A stretch of DNA of 64,000 bases from assembly GCA_963170055.1 (NCBI GenBank), contig CAUJGJ010000444.1, positions 7,271,618 through 7,335,617 on the forward strand, given 5' to 3'. Below are positions 30,060-43,032 of this stretch, in pieces. Source of the DNA: Halisarca cf. caerulea. Lineage: Eukaryota > Porifera > Demospongiae > Chondrillida > Halisarcidae. Made by a program: the position numbers and the translations under genes. The notes under the pieces were generated by a model. It did not search any database. It saw only the letters and a program-made list of their open reading frames with translations, and was not told the origin of the DNA. The stretch's first letter is position 1, and every line of letters begins with the position of its first letter.

Positions 30060-31270
30060 AACTATTCTTATATGATCATTGATTGGTTCAAAAAGGGTTT
30101 GGAGATTTTGCAATTCAACAATGGTGAATAATTCCAAGTTTGAGGGACACTTACAGAAGAAAATAAAATTTATGGACTAGTACTATTGTTGGAATAGGAA
30201 ATATAATAACTGCAGGTTTCAATGCATCTGCATTGCGATTAGACCTCTGATCAACATAGTTCAGAAACATGCCCAAAAAATTAAGTGATTAAGTAAGGAG
30301 TTAGATCATTTGTGTTCAATTTGTCTTGTAACACGTTGAAAGAGCACAATCCAAGGCTTAAAAGATGCCAAATTCTTCTCAGCCATCAACCTCAAAGAAC
30401 AAACAAGAGCCACCAAGGGCTTCAATACCACACACATTATCAGACATGCTCCCCAAACACCAGCACATGTAATACAAGAGAGATGGAGGAAACAATCGAA
30501 GTGTTCCAGAGTTCAAAGCTGCAAGAGTAAACTACTACGGACATGGTTTGTTGTAAATTCATTAGAAGCCTTCCATGTAAATCAACTTGTAGCCTATACA
30601 CAACAATCCCCACCAGTGGTGGGAAGAGCAGAGGTGGGTTTATCCCACCACATTAGTGGGTTATACCCCCATTGTTGTTAGTGATGGGTTCAAATATTGG
30701 GCCAAACCCTGATGCTTATACATCTTTCCACCTACAGAGCTGCTACATGAATTAATATTTGTGAAGACAATACACAACATTGCCACAACTATTGAACATA
30801 TCAGTCAATAATGTTCAACGTCACTGCACACAATAACAATGAACGCTTGCCTTTACATTGTGTGAATTCAGCTGATACTAATTCTTACATTGATTTAATT
30901 ATTACATGATCTGATTAAATTTTCATATGCTTACTTTTCTATTTAGGGGGTATTCACACTGAATATGTGAGATAATGGATAACAGGGAGTAGTATTCACT
31001 TGGAGGGGAACATTCATTTATCCCCTCACCACTTCACCTATGAACTCACTAGATTACCACGGAAGGGCCCACAATGCTCATCTTTCTCCCCTCCTGCATT
31101 TTATGAGGTTATCGAATGTAGCTTTGGTAGCGATGAACACTTAAAGGTTTATCACCTGTTCCCCATTATGTACTGTATAATACATAATAGGGTGAGCGTT
31201 ACAGGCAGGAAGTTGTTGTTGTAACAAACTAACAACATATAATATTATTAATTGCCCACAATTACATCTT
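30060..31270. other. Intergenic region upstream of the collagen-like gene
   Basis: AT-rich spacer with short chance ORFs. Around 30610-30700 there are repeated TGGTGGG/TATCCCACCA motifs that can pair. No gene is supported. Confidence 0.55.
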
Positions 31271-31275
31271 AACTG

Positions 31276-31282
31276 TATAAAA
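31276..31282 (+). promoter_or_regulatory. TATA box of the collagen-like gene
   Basis: TATAAAA lies 42 bases before the ATG at 31318. With a start site about 30 bases downstream, the 5' UTR would be only about 10 bases. A second in-frame ATG at codon 5 could be used if the first is skipped. Confidence 0.6.
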
Positions 31283-31317
31283 CATAGCATTGTCAGAAAA
31301 GTGCCACTCCAGCTCAT

Positions 31318-32652
31318 ATGGAACTAGCCATGAAGGGAGTTCTGTCATTTATTCTCTTCTTCTGCCTTGCAAGTGTTTCTTTCTCCCAAGAAGAACTTCA
31401 GTGTGTTGCAAATCCAACAGGAGAGGTTAGTCTTAACGTAGCAGTACGTGGTATTCCAGGACTGCAAGGCATTCAGGGGTTGAAAGGGGACGTCGGCCCT
31501 ACAGGCAATCCAGGATTAAAAGGTCAACAAGGGCTGACAGGTCAGAAAGGCATACGTGGAGACAGTGGGCCAATAGGGCCCAAAGGTTTTAAGGGGCAAA
31601 TTGGCAATATAGGGCAGAAGGGTGCTAAAGGAGTTCTAGGTCCTATTGGTCCCAAAGGTAACATTGGCCCTGTAGGTACCAAAGGTGATCCTGGCCCCAG
31701 TGGTGCAAAAGGTAATCCTGGTCGAGCAGGCTTTCCTGGTCCAAGAGGACCTCCAGGTTTACCAGGAAATAGACTTAATGAAGAAGAGTTCAGTCGTATA
31801 GGTGAATCCGTGCATAGCTCAGTGCTACAAAAGGTAAACTCTTCAATACTGCAGACTCTAACCACCATATCACATAGGGTTGATGTACTGAACAACACCA
31901 TACTCAATACCATACATAGTGAACTACAGCAAATCAAAGATGCCTTACAAGGCTATCCCGAAAAATGTGGAATACATGGAAACTGGACAAGAATTGCAGA
32001 CTTTGCCACAGAAAGGGGGGATCCATGTCCATCTGGTCTTCGTACTATCACAAATGTTACAACTGGCCAGACAGCTTGTGGGAGGAACAATAATGCTCGT
32101 GGATGCACAGCACTTACATTCTCTACTACTGAACCGTACACTAACATATGTGGTAGAGTCCGCGCATATCAAAAATACAATACAAATGGCTTCTATCCAT
32201 ACAATTACCAGTCACAGAAAACAATCAATTCTGACTATGTGAATGGTATTTCTATAACACAAAATAGGTATAGCAATCACCTGTGGACTTACGTTGCCGG
32301 TAGAGCTGAAAGAGAGGCAAACCCTCGTCATAATTACTATGATCACCTTGCCTGTCCATGCGCAAGAACAACTTTTCAACCATCTTGGGTACCAACATTT
32401 CTGAAACACCACTATTACTGTGAATCAGGATTGCTTAACGGTAATACCATAGCAAATGAAATCTACTGGGGAGATGCCTTGTGGGATGGCATAGGGTGTG
32501 AAAATGCGGGTAATGTTTGCTGTGAGAGATATGGGTGGTTCCATCGGACCATGCCTAGATCTTCGTACAATATTGAAGTGAGATGGTGCGGTTACGCTTC
32601 TGCTGGCTTCTCAGATGTTCCTACTGATCAGCTTGAAATTTGGGTGCTATAA
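31318..32652 (+). CDS. Secreted collagen-like protein with C-terminal cysteine-rich domain
   Basis: One uninterrupted exon encodes 444 residues. Residues 1-24 are a signal peptide (hydrophobic [16 protein letters not shown]). Residues 45-152 are 36 uninterrupted Gly-X-Y triplets, with several GPKG/GxKG sites suited to lysine modification. Residues about 153-212 form a helical, coiled-coil-like neck with heptad hydrophobics and two N-x-(S/T) sites, which could trimerise the chain. Residues 217-444 are a Cys/Trp-rich globular domain with [16 protein letters not shown]-type cysteines, LWDGIGC and [10 protein letters not shown]. That pattern recurs in metazoan, especially sponge and cnidarian, secreted proteins; its function is not known to me. 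Short-chain collagens like this are matrix components in sponges. Frame and codon use are clean, with no sign of decay. Confidence 0.9.
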   Translation: MELAMKGVLSFILFFCLASVSFSQEELQCVANPTGEVSLNVAVRGIPGLQGIQGLKGDVGPTGNPGLKGQQGLTGQKGIRGDSGPIGPKGFKGQIGNIGQKGAKGVLGPIGPKGNIGPVGTKGDPGPSGAKGNPGRAGFPGPRGPPGLPGNRLNEEEFSRIGESVHSSVLQKVNSSILQTLTTISHRVDVLNNTILNTIHSELQQIKDALQGYPEKCGIHGNWTRIADFATERGDPCPSGLRTITNVTTGQTACGRNNNARGCTALTFSTTEPYTNICGRVRAYQKYNTNGFYPYNYQSQKTINSDYVNGISITQNRYSNHLWTYVAGRAEREANPRHNYYDHLACPCARTTFQPSWVPTFLKHHYYCESGLLNGNTIANEIYWGDALWDGIGCENAGNVCCERYGWFHRTMPRSSYNIEVRWCGYASAGFSDVPTDQLEIWVL

Positions 32653-33130
32653 ATTAGTGTCCACAGCAATACTCACGAGGAACGTGGATCATACTCTCAA
32701 TCAGTGCACAAAGACATATATCTGACATATGCTTGTGGTCATTCTTCATTTGCTCAAACTAACAATAGTGTATGAGGGAATAGGAGTATGTACTTGTGTT
32801 GGTACAGATCACATCCCAATATTCATTCCTTTTCTTGTAATCACAAAATTCTCTTAGAATCACCATTTACACTTGGAGTAATCATCAACTCACTGTCCCA
32901 GCTTATGTAATTCACCTTTGTGCAAGCAAATTTAGTCATTGAACTTTCTGATAATCAATCACACATTCAGTCCATTAGATCAATGCTCACTTTACTTGCT
33001 CTACAAGTTATTTTTGGTTTCTGTAAAAATTTTATTATCAAATTAATGAATTGGTTCATTGTTTGCATAACACAAGTAGAAAAATGTACAACATTCAGCT
33101 TCAACTGTAAACGTCAGTGAAAACAAATAA
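32653..33130 (+). other. 3' flank of the collagen-like gene
   Basis: AT-rich 3' UTR and spacer. I found no exact AATAAA signal. No ORF is supported. Confidence 0.5.
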
Positions 33131-33255
33131 TCTAAGTATAAACAACTCGCCTTAATGCCTGCCATCTTGGTGATATACATATAAAATTGTTACAGATGCT
33201 CCAGACACTTTCAGTGTAAGGAAAATATAGGGACCACTCTTGGTGGCCCAAAATG
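33131..33255 (-). repeat. Degraded three-hairpin repeat fragment
   Basis: On the minus strand the order GGGCCACCAAGAGTGGTCCC, CTATATTTTCCTTACAC, then CTGGAGC and a TATA-rich stretch follows the 5' half of the second subfamily at 24711-25008. The 5' hairpin still pairs (GGCCACC with GGTGGTCC-like bases). Confidence 0.45.
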
Positions 33256-33374
33256 GATGCTGATTCGATTGCATACTGTACTTGCTTGTAGGATAAATTT
33301 GTGTGACAAGGCTCATCATATAATGCACTTTGCATAGATTCTTAGTTATATTCTTTTCTAGATTTGATTATACA

Positions 33375-33398
33375 ACACACACACACACACACACACTT
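33375..33398. repeat. (CA)n microsatellite
   Basis: A pure CA run is followed at 33575-33630 by a more irregular CACACA-rich stretch. The ORFs across it are low-complexity artefacts. Confidence 0.85.
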
Positions 33399-33759
33399 GC
33401 AACAAGTGTATACACACATTCATCATGGATATACTGTTTACGAAGTGATGCCAATCCTCTTCACTTGGCTGGCCAGCTTGCCCTGTACTCCGTTCTGCAC
33501 AATCTCATGAGCAAATCTTCATTGATGCACAGTGCACATGTACATATACTCAAAAATTTCAGGTGCACAACATGCAAGCACTCACATCAACACACTCACA
33601 CAGACACACACGTGCACGCACACGCATGCATCAGACAAAATTTCTATATGTGAATGTATTAGTCCAGTGCTTTGCAGTCAATACACTACCAATATATATC
33701 TTGATCTCCGTGCACTACAGACCTCACCTATACCAGTATGGAAGAATTTAATTGGTATT

Positions 33760-35160
33760 TGAGATTTTGAGGGATGGTGGGAGTTCATAGTGCATGTAAG
33801 GCTTTGGGAGGTAGAGTGGGCAAGAATTCAAAAATCAGCCGAGGAGCATCTTCGATATACAAAAGCATTTTCCATCGACGTCAGGAAATCTTCAGTAGCA
33901 AGCTTGTGCAGACATGTAGCATTTGCTTTCCTAAAGAGGATTGTTAAGATTTAGGAGACTGACCAGAGATTTAGTTAGTAAAGCAGAAACATATAATCTG
34001 TAATATGGAAACCTACTTAGTCCGTAAAGAACACGACTCCATATTTTAACTTCATAATATTGGTAGCTCATGTACTCATTCTTTTGATTCCATTTCAAAT
34101 CATGACAATGAACAAACTGGTTCAAGTATCCAATCATCATAGTGCACAAGGCACTAAGCATCAACCAGTCAACTTCGCCCACTGGTAGCAAAGATGCTAA
34201 CCACACACCAGTGCTCCTCCCCCAGTTGTCTCGTTGTCAGGAGAAGGGTATAGGGAGGATCCACTATGCCAGCGGAATGGAATAATCCTGCAAGAATAAT
34301 ACCTACAAAAATTTATCAATGAGGAATGCACCAGCATCCACAAGTCATCCTCTAATTGTTGAGTCAAGACAGTAAACATAAATGACCACATAGAAGCTGT
34401 AGTCGTATAGTAAACATACAGTCATCACAGCCCTCTTGGCTGACATCCCTCAGTGTCAGTGCTATCATAATAAAGTCAACATCAGAGCCAAAGCCCAACT
34501 ATCAAACTGCCCATATCCATTTTTCAAGACCGAAAGTCATCATTTGCAGGTGAATAATCAATGCACACACACTCCAAAAAACTAGTAGACTCCACTCGAA
34601 AAGTCGTATAAGTTGTACAATGGTTTGCATGTACAGTAATGGCCTCCACTTATAGAGATCTCCAAAAGAAGAGATTGGTTCTGCACAGTGCATCCTAGCA
34701 CTCAAAAGGCAATCAAGCAGTCATAGTTCTCAAGATAGATGTCAGATGAAATGCAGTTGTTCTTCCAGGGAGGTAGTACTCACTACATAACTCATATAGT
34801 TCGCAAAACACAAAGTCAGTGAGATGCTTGTGGATACATCACACACACAAAATCCGCCTGAAAGCAATCCGCCTAACGCGCGATTTTATAGAAATCGCAT
34901 AGAATAGCATGTAGTAAAGTCGCTTACCCGCTTCAAAATATAAGAAAGAACTACTTTGTCCTCCACATTAAGACGCGCTGGGTCGACTATATCGAAATTA
35001 ATCCACTTCAAACCGCTTAAAACAAGCTATTCACTGAAACATTTGCCTACCGTCTCACAAAGAATTATCCTTCGGAATGAAATCGTTCTATTAGCATTTT
35101 AAGCGATGAGAAAAGAACTCGAGCGATGTACATTCAGCACCTCCCTTTGCGAATACAAAG
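33760..35160. other. Region without a recognised gene
   Basis: Several minus-strand ORFs (for example 34502-34705 and 33931-34206) are rich in hydrophobic residues and could be mistaken for membrane segments. They lack start context, good splice sites and known motifs. Nothing firm can be called. Confidence 0.5.
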
Positions 35161-35164
35161 AGTA

Positions 35165-35310
35165 GACGATAATACTCCAATTGACGCGCAACTTTTGCCA
35201 TAGTACTCCAATTAAAGCGCAACCGTAATTTACTTTAAATGTAGCGCAATAGATTCCAATTAAAGCGCAACCTTTAGCGATAGGCACACTCTAGTCCAAT
35301 AAACGAATGT
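35165..35310. repeat. Degenerate tandem repeat with CCAATTAAAGCGCAAC units
   Basis: Four units spaced 35-60 bases apart share TCCAATTAAAGCGCAAC or close variants. It may be a decayed satellite or a cluster of CCAAT-like elements. The surroundings (34840-35600) are unusually rich in CpG for this window. Confidence 0.45.
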
Positions 35311-35824
35311 GTACGTGCTATCGACATTCGGCGATGTGAATCAAAGACGAATCTTACTTGTTCTCCTCTAGAAGACGAATCTACAGCTCCATAGTAGCCA
35401 GCACGATAAATAGCGAAGAATTACTTGGTCCACCCCTTGAATCAGAAGCGCGAAGTCTCGGAGTTTGCAGTTATCTCGTCCGTGAACTAAGGATTTTTGC
35501 ATAACCGATATCTGCGCATCCGTAGCAAGTTTCGACCGTATCCTAAGGATTGTATCGCCGAATCTGGTTAGTTACATATGATATTCCGTATGTGTTGGGA
35601 GTGATGTAGGTTGTTTAAACTTCTAATGATATATAAGCGCGACTAATAGCGAAGAATATTGCCTAATCTTATTAGTTTCTTGGCAAGGTGTTTTTTCTTT
35701 TTGAATTGAGTATACATACGTACATGAGATAATATAACTTTTCAACATGGACTGACAATATGTAGTCACAAAAAGTATGGCTACACTAAGCGGAGTACTT
35801 TCTTTAGAAATTTCTTTTGTTCAC

Positions 35825-36062
35825 GCATGTGGGACATGTCCAAAGTCTCACTGCGTGCTAATAGGCTGGAATTTTTAAATTCGATGGCTTTGAATCGTGA
35901 CATTTGCGTGACATTCTGTGACACTTTTGCTTAGGAGCAAGCCAAGTCAATTGTGCTGCGTGGCCATTTATTGTACGTTTGATGCTTTGTAAGCCTTTAT
36001 CTGAGGATAAGTACTGCCTAAGCTTGTTAGACGCGATCACAGACAACAGTACTTTCAAAATT
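35825..36062 (-). repeat. Dispersed repeat (copy 2)
   Basis: This is the reverse-complement match of 17580-17846, bounded at its plus-strand left by GCATGTGGGACATGTCC. It is not next to a minisatellite here, so the repeat and the 39-bp array are separable. Confidence 0.65.
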
Positions 36063-36559
36063 CAATTGATTATCGGGTACAACCAATGGTATGTTCAAGC
36101 TGTTTGAAATGTTGCATGAAGTTGATTCATCACACTCTAAGGTATTTAGGCTAGTAAAATAGCCTTTGCTATGCAGGTGTAAGGTTTTTTACTATGATTA
36201 CGCACCTAGTTGTTTGATCCTCGATTGCCAACTTTCTTTGATAATCTGCCTTTTAATTCTTTGGATAATGGCCTGCCTTAACTGAATAGTTCTTGCCACA
36301 TATCAATCCTTGCCATGCTATCCAAACTTCAAAATGGTCGTCACTTTCCAATGGTATAAAGAGTTTGATGACATTGCATCACATATCACATGACCATCAT
36401 GTGAAAACAAACCTCTTGCAAAAGAGATCTTTCTTGCTTAATGCCATGTTGCTGAGTAAATCAGCAGAGCAGTGTAAGAACCTTCTGAGTGTTTTATTGT
36501 GATCAGTATTGAAAGCTTCAACCTTTCACCGATGGGGGTTTTGATGTACTCATTTTCAG

Positions 36560-36872
36560 ACAAGTTATTGACAAATCCTTTCATTCTGAGAATATTTGCT
36601 GAATATCTTGAAAACTATTTTAGTAATCAAAAGCCCCATCGGTAGAAAGCTAGATATTTTTATTAGGAACCATTCAGTTGTTGTTTGTGTCTGTAGGACA
36701 AATGCATTGGTCAAACTGATTTCAAGCAAATGGTAGAATAGGGTTTTCCTATATTTTTTGGTTTGATGAATGACCCTGTGATATCCTATTAGCTGATCAG
36801 ACTTGTCAACGCCACCCATAAACTTGTTATAATACTTTATGGCAGACGGAAAAGGTACATCAAGTATTGAAT
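36560..36872 (-). pseudogene. PiggyBac transposase fragment
   Basis: Minus-strand frame LDVPFPSAIKYYNKF and MGGVDKSDQLIGYHRVIHQT continues to KTLFYHLLEISLTNAFVL. This is the block with the third catalytic Asp (GGVDKSDQ) of the same piggyBac family as 40-43 kb. The rest decays after about 60 residues. Confidence 0.7.
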
Positions 36873-36904
36873 GATTTCCATTCTTATTCTTTATTCTCCT
36901 TGTA

Positions 36905-37500
36905 GTACCTTCAGTGCTGACAACAGATGCTCCAAGACCATCAGTTGTCTCTTCCTTGGCACCTGTTCATATGGTTGTCATTGAGCCACACCTCTTGCAG
37001 AAATTCATCCATTTCTCTCACGCTTAGCAACAGTCCTCTCAGCATCTGTTTTTGAAAATGCATATATTCTCGTGCTTTTGCTTCACATGTACAACTAAAT
37101 GTTTTTACTTTGGATTTGTCTGACTGTACCAGCTGTACAGAATGGAGACTCTGAGCTATTTCGGCAGGCATGGTTATCTCATAACCGTCGAGCTCAGACC
37201 CTGAACATTGAAAGTTTAAATTTGTACATTATGTTGATGTAATTTTGCATAATACTCTTTTATATGAAGCTCATGTACAAACTTAAGACTTATCTGTATG
37301 ATGTCTTGGTCCACCTTCTCAAATTTGAGAGTTTTCTGCATGTTAATATTTAATATGAACAGTCATGATACATATGTAGCAGGGTGATTGTATATACCTT
37401 ATCATTACCGGAGTAGATGAACTTGCTGGGATTGCCAGAGATCATACTTGGGGCAATCTCACACAGCTGCCACTCACTGTATCTCTCTGTACCTATAATA
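36905..37500 (-). pseudogene. Exon remnants of an unrecognised minus-strand gene
   Basis: Three minus-strand segments have plausible splice sites. They are 37397-37493 (RYSEWQLCEIAPSMISGNPS), about 37296-37345 (TLKFEKVDQDIIQ) and 36905-37201 (GSELDGYEITMPAEIAQSLH onward). Introns are short. An upstream ORF (37556-37750) lacks a donor. No domain is recognisable; it may be the N-terminal gene of a transposon or a decayed host gene. Confidence 0.35.
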
Positions 37501-38043
37501 CAGATCATGCTACTGGCATAGCATAGTATTGTATTATTGTGAATAAATTATATTGTTATGAATTAATTATATAAGCTCTCCTGTCCCACCATTCAGAGAA
37601 TGGAACATCAAGTGCTGTGGCCACCATGTTGGGCTGTTTTCCTCCACATAACAATTTCTCTTCTCTATATAAGTATGTACTTAATACCACCCAGCTTCTG
37701 GAGCATATCCTCAGGTGCGTTAAGGCCAGGCATGCTATAAAATGGTGCAATCAATGCATACTATACAAGACGCTTTTATTCCCTTATTCAACTTATAGTT
37801 GTACCTTTAACCATTTTCCTCTGGGCAAGAAAGACCCGGCAGTAGAGCAAAAGCAACAAATGTGAACTAAACGAGAGAACTGCTTGAAAAGGCTAACCCA
37901 AACTGAACCCATTTTCACAACTAAAACCAAAATCCCGCCTATTAAACCTCATAATGCAATTATATTTTTAGACAGAACATGTTATACTAATGTGTTTTTC
38001 AATCTGACAAATCAGCTTCATTATAGAACTCACCAATGCTGAG

Positions 38044-38274
38044 AACTAGTCAAAAAGACCTCAAACAGAAGCATATTTGACAACGATAAATGCTTCTATA
38101 AAGAGTACTGTCACCACTACAAGCAAGCTGATTTGTCAGAACTCTTAAATGAAGTTGCTCTATCGGATAATGGCTACAACAAGAACCTAAAGCGGCTCCT
38201 TCATAGGCTGCACAGAATAATTTCCAGTCAATGTAGATCAGCCTATTCGCGTCCACCATTTTATGTTATTTAGT
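38044..38274 (+). other. Open frame of unknown function
   Basis: A 76-codon plus-strand frame without an ATG reads ELVKKTSNRSIFDNDKCFYK and continues with a basic helical stretch to TAG at about 38274. It is not recognised, and coding status is unproven. Confidence 0.2.
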
Positions 38275-38698
38275 AGTCATTGGCGCATGATTTGAAGAGA
38301 TTAGTTTCCATGGCAGGAGGCTTGTCTGCACGGAAATCAATCTAAATTGACTTTACAACCCATCTAGTAGCGTCAGAAGTACTCATTTCATGCTAGGTAG
38401 TGGAAGTGCAATATAGAAATCCATTTCTTTAATCTCATCCCCCAAAATCCGGAAGTGTTTATATAATCTTGTAGTTTTCATAACAATTAAACCACGAAGA
38501 AAACAATGCTATAGGAGTACACCCCTCAGCTGCAAGCCAGTCCTTAACATGCCTGAGTCATATTTACTGACTGCAGGCCGAGGGGTGAGGTCGGTAAACA
38601 TGATTCACCCCAGAACCTGGGTGGTAACTGGTTTGTAGCCACATTAAGCATCTGAAAGAGTGGCACGTGGTTTCAAAATATTAAAATTCAACCTGAAA

Positions 38699-39562
38699 TC
38701 ATTGTTGTAGCATCAAGAAAGCATAGGTCTCAACTAAGAATGAACAAGGAACTTTCCCTACTGCTAAAGGTCGATTTGTATTCGACTTTGAAGAATATAA
38801 ATGCGGGTTTACCTGTGTTATGTCACTGAGAAAAGGATACACATTGAGTACTTCCGTTGCATGAGGACTTTTCTCTAAGATCCACACTCTTCTTGGCTTG
38901 AAAGTAGCAGTCGTCAGTCTGCTCACCAATGCTAGGTTTGGCTTGGGTTTGGTATATTCTACTTGAAGTTTTCTCATGTTACTCTCATGAGGCACCTTAT
39001 CTTCTGTGTCTTCATTGTACTCCATTGTTGGTAGTTTGGCTGCCTGAAGAAGTATGGTTTTCACACTTGTGATAATGTAGTAAGTTATGTATACTTCTTA
39101 CAGTTGGTGGCTCTTCTTTCACTTTTTTGGGCTATGTTTCCATTGTAATGTTTCTTCAGATCCTTTTGGGTCTATTTCTTTGTTTCAGAACCTCTGCTAT
39201 TTCTTGCAACATTCCTAACTGTGAGTGTGTGTGTTTGCAAAGTATCATGTTATCACCAGAAAAATCTTAAGTACTTCTGGTGTGTTGGCACCGGGGATTG
39301 CAAGTATGGGGAATCGTGTTACTAAGTCCCTACCCACCCTTCATCTTCTGTCTGGTCTTGGGTGGGTTGTATATACCCTAATGACATTCACAGTTGTCTG
39401 TGCCACTTCCCTCATGGTTTTCACGTTCAGTTTTTTGTTTGTAGCTCTCCTATTACGTTTTTTTTGAAATATGGGCAATTTGAATGGATTAGGGAGAGGC
39501 TCATTCTCTTTCAAAATGATCAAGGGCATGGATGTAATCTTAATTGAGCAGTAGATTTTCAA
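38699..39562 (-). pseudogene. Decayed multicopy gene of unknown function
   Basis: Minus-strand frames contain ENEPLPNPFKLPIF near 39500, VGRDLVTRFPIL near 39310, and LTTATFKPRRVWIL with EVLNVYPFLSDI in 38780-38960. The order PLP.PF.LP, then a YP/FPxL block, then L...TF..RR.wI and YPfL matches, from memory, a family expanded in many animals and often found beside transposable elements. Frameshifts occur between the blocks and no role is known to me. Confidence 0.4.
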
Positions 39563-41291
39563 TGTACTCGCTAATATTCTATCTTGTATAGTACTGTATA
39601 TAAAGATTAGATATGGTAGCTTAGAAAAGATGGAACAGTTCCCAACATGTGGGTTGTGTAGAGAGAGTATAATGTTGTATCAAGTGATTGTACAAGGTTT
39701 TACAGTACTTGTATCCTGATGCATGGGTGTTTTCTATTTACTTCGAAAGTGCTGCTGTGAATACATACCCCATGTACACTAGGGTACATAGCCATCCCCG
39801 CCCACAAAATTATGACGTCAACACCGTATGGCGCGTGACTTCGCCCCTTTCAACTCTGGAAAAAGAAATTGTTGGTGAAAAAAATTCTCGAGAAATTTGG
39901 GCAGTTAGGCTGGGTGGATTTTTATGCAACCAACAATAAGGATTCATCGCGGGATTATCTCGATTTTCAAGCATGATTTTGTCGGTAAGTGCTTTAGTTC
40001 TTGTGTTGTGCTGCCTTAATGTTGAGCGCCCCTTAAAATTTGCCAAGAAATTCAAGGCTTTTGGTATTGCGTACAGGTTTACTGTTAGTGCCTACATGTA
40101 TAATGAAGCCTTGCTTAAATTTTCAAGCATGATTTTGTTTCTGTGTGCCTTTAACCCTATGTGCCTCCCCATACATAAGTACTTTTTGTGAGACCCCTTT
40201 TTGAATCAGTTGTATCAGACTGAAAAGTAGGCACTATATAGACATGTTACATATCAAAATGTTGACCAATAGCCAGAGAAGTTGGCAATTTTGATTCCGG
40301 AAGTAATTAGTGACGATTGCGCAATCAAGTGAAAACCGAAGTAATTGCATGAAAAATAGCGCAGTCAAAGTTTCAGAATTTTCGTACATCTCTAGAAGAA
40401 TATGATAGAGTCGAATTGTACATCATTCAAGAGAGCTCTTTATACTCATTTCGATGAAGTAAGCGCTGAGGCGATCAAGCATATTTGAGGTGAGTTATGA
40501 CATCATGAAAAAATAGTAAATTTTACCTAAATTACGCAACAGTTAGCATACAAAAACATAGATGTTCTATACTTACGTACAATATGAAAGAAAATGAAGG
40601 TGTGCAGCGTGTTACAGAGATTCTATTACGTTGATTTCCGTTTCTTCTTATCTTTACTTCCTATAGGCCTTCCTGGACGTCGCTTTCGTTCTATTTCCCT
40701 GTATTGGTGACTCTTTTGAGCAAACCAGTATCCCCTTGTGACACTGTAAGAAGCTGCATGTCATCTATCATGACAATCCTTCCTGCTTGATTGGCATAGA
40801 GCTGGTGTGAAGGGACAATCAGGGCACTGACGGCCACACGATGGACGACAAACAGCACACTTTCTGCGAATGCCAGATATGGCAGTAGATCCATGATGTA
40901 CAGTAAAGTCTGTAACACTCCTGTGATGTGCAGTGGTGCTGGAGTCCTGGATTATTGACAATACAATAGCATCACGAAAGTTACCACCAGAAGAGGGTTT
41001 ATCACCAGCTTCCATTTGAAGCCACTTGTGTAGTATGGATGCGTTGGTAACAGCTATTTCTAGTAGATGAAAGAACAAAGTCCTCCAATATCTCTTTGTC
41101 TTCCGCAGCACTCGATGATAGCTTATAAGTTGATCCGATTTGTCTACACCACCCATAAACTGGTTATAATGCTTGATTGGGGAGGGTAGTGGGATCTCCA
41201 AGGACTCATATACTCCGGATTGGCTCCGTCCTCGCCGTTTGATTGTTCCATCACTATGGCCAGGATATTGATTGGACATTACACACACAAC

Positions 41292-41645
41292 CAGGCCTCA
41301 AATTTAAGGATTTTTTATGGTTGCCCACAGGACAACCAAATGGAAATATTTGGTTGCCCATAAAAATATTTGGTTGCCCGAAATTTTTTGTGGAAGCCAG
41401 GAAAATGGTCGTCGGTTCGAAAGAGATTGCTGGGACTTCGAAAAAGGTTTGAAACGTTGTTTTAAGCGATCGAATTCATCATACGTTTTCTAAATGTATA
41501 GTTTATAAGGATTTATAAGCCATGGCTGCAAATGATTGCCTATATGGCATGGTTGCCCAGCGGGCAACTAGGTTGGAATTTTTGGTTGCCCACAGGAACT
41601 TTTAGTCGTCTCAGACGACCGGACGACCATTAAATTTGAGCATTG
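41292..41645. mobile_element. Short TIR element inserted in the piggyBac transposase
   Basis: Comparison with the homologous transposase at 53.0-54.1 kb shows extra DNA here between the codons for WKDNN and CVMSN. The inserted 354 bp begins CAGGCCTCAAATTTAAGG and ends with the inverted CCATTAAATTTGAGCATTG. It is flanked by ACAAC (41287-41291 and 41646-41650). Inside are repeated GGTTGCCCACAGG and TTGGTTGCCC motifs in both orientations. The superfamily is not resolved; CA(G)-starting ends are hAT-like but the 5-bp duplication is not. Confidence 0.7.
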
Positions 41646-43032
41646 ACAACATTGTTGTCTTTCCAACAAACATAAACATCATGTTGGCTACGAATGTAAT
41701 AGCCAGTTCCTCGTGGGACATCTGAGCACTTCAGAGCATTCTGCAGCTGTACAACTGTTGGAGGTACCTCTCTTCTGTTCGTGTGAAGTGTCCCAGTTGC
41801 ACCAATGTCTCCCTCTCTCAGAGCATGTAGTAGGGCAGGGGAAGTATACAAGTTGTCAAAAAACAGTATGTATCCTTGGTAACGGTAGGCATCAGCAAGC
41901 TCCATCACAACATCAAAGGCTAACCCTTTGTCAGAAATTGTAGTACTACGCCGGCATCCACAGTACAAGTTGTAGTCCAAGGTATATCCTGTTGGGTCGG
42001 CAATAACCCAAAACTTGAACCCCCACTTCGTAGGCTTGTTCTGTATATATTGTCGAAAGTGAGTTCTAGCTTTCGACTTCACCATTCTCTCATCTACAGA
42101 TAACTCACGAAGTGGTTGATACAGCTCTTGGGACTTTCTCTTCAAGTCATCATAGAATGGGCGAACTTTCTTCAAGGGGTCACCAGCATTTGCCAATTCT
42201 TCACCAGGTGTAACAAGATGAAAGAACGAATTGATCGCTTCAAACCTGCTTCTGCTCATCAAGTCAAGTAAACAAACAAGAACCTGTAAACAATGGTTCA
42301 ATAATTGGTAATAGTCATTCATTTGTTGCAAATATTGAATGTACAAACCTGTGAGCTTCTCCTTTCCCATGCCTTACGAAAATTTCTCACTGAGTTGATA
42401 CTCAGTAGATAATGAGCACCAATGTACCGCAATAACTCCTCTCTTGTTAGAGGAGTTCTTTTAAACCGTATGTACATTGCTGGCTTGACATTCTTTTGTG
42501 TTTCGGCATAAGCATTTGTTGCAATGATGAATTTGTCCAGCAAATCATCTGATATGAATAAACGAAGAAGATCCAGCTCAGTTGCTGGTTGATCATCTTG
42601 TAATTGTGGTCCTGGCTCTCGGAGCGGCATAAATTCACTCCATTCCACAAAATCCGTGTCCTTGTCACTAACCGGTCTAGCTTCCCGTGGAATATAAACT
42701 AGGTAGTTGCTACGCTGAAGTTGAGAGCGACCTCCTCGCCCCCTCCTGCCACCTCTTGCACCTCTGAGAATGCCCGAGCCACGACCCCTCCCCCTTGCAC
42801 ATACCGGTCTAGTTCCTCATGCGTACTGTACTGTCTGTAGTGTAGAATGGGTATCATCTGAGGACTCCTCTTCATTGCTTTCAGAATCTGAAACAGAACG
42901 GTGGGTCTCTGTTGAGCTCAGGTGTTCAGAATGAGCACTTTCCATACCAGACAATTGCAAAGAATCTGCGCTATCTTGATCTTCCTCTGATTTGTCAGAA
43001 CTTTCAGAAGTGTCAGATGAATCGTACGGGTT

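Noticed and set aside
34502..34705. Possible multi-pass membrane protein on the minus strand
   Set aside because: Hydrophobic by chance from AT-rich codons; no coherent exon structure or recognisable family.
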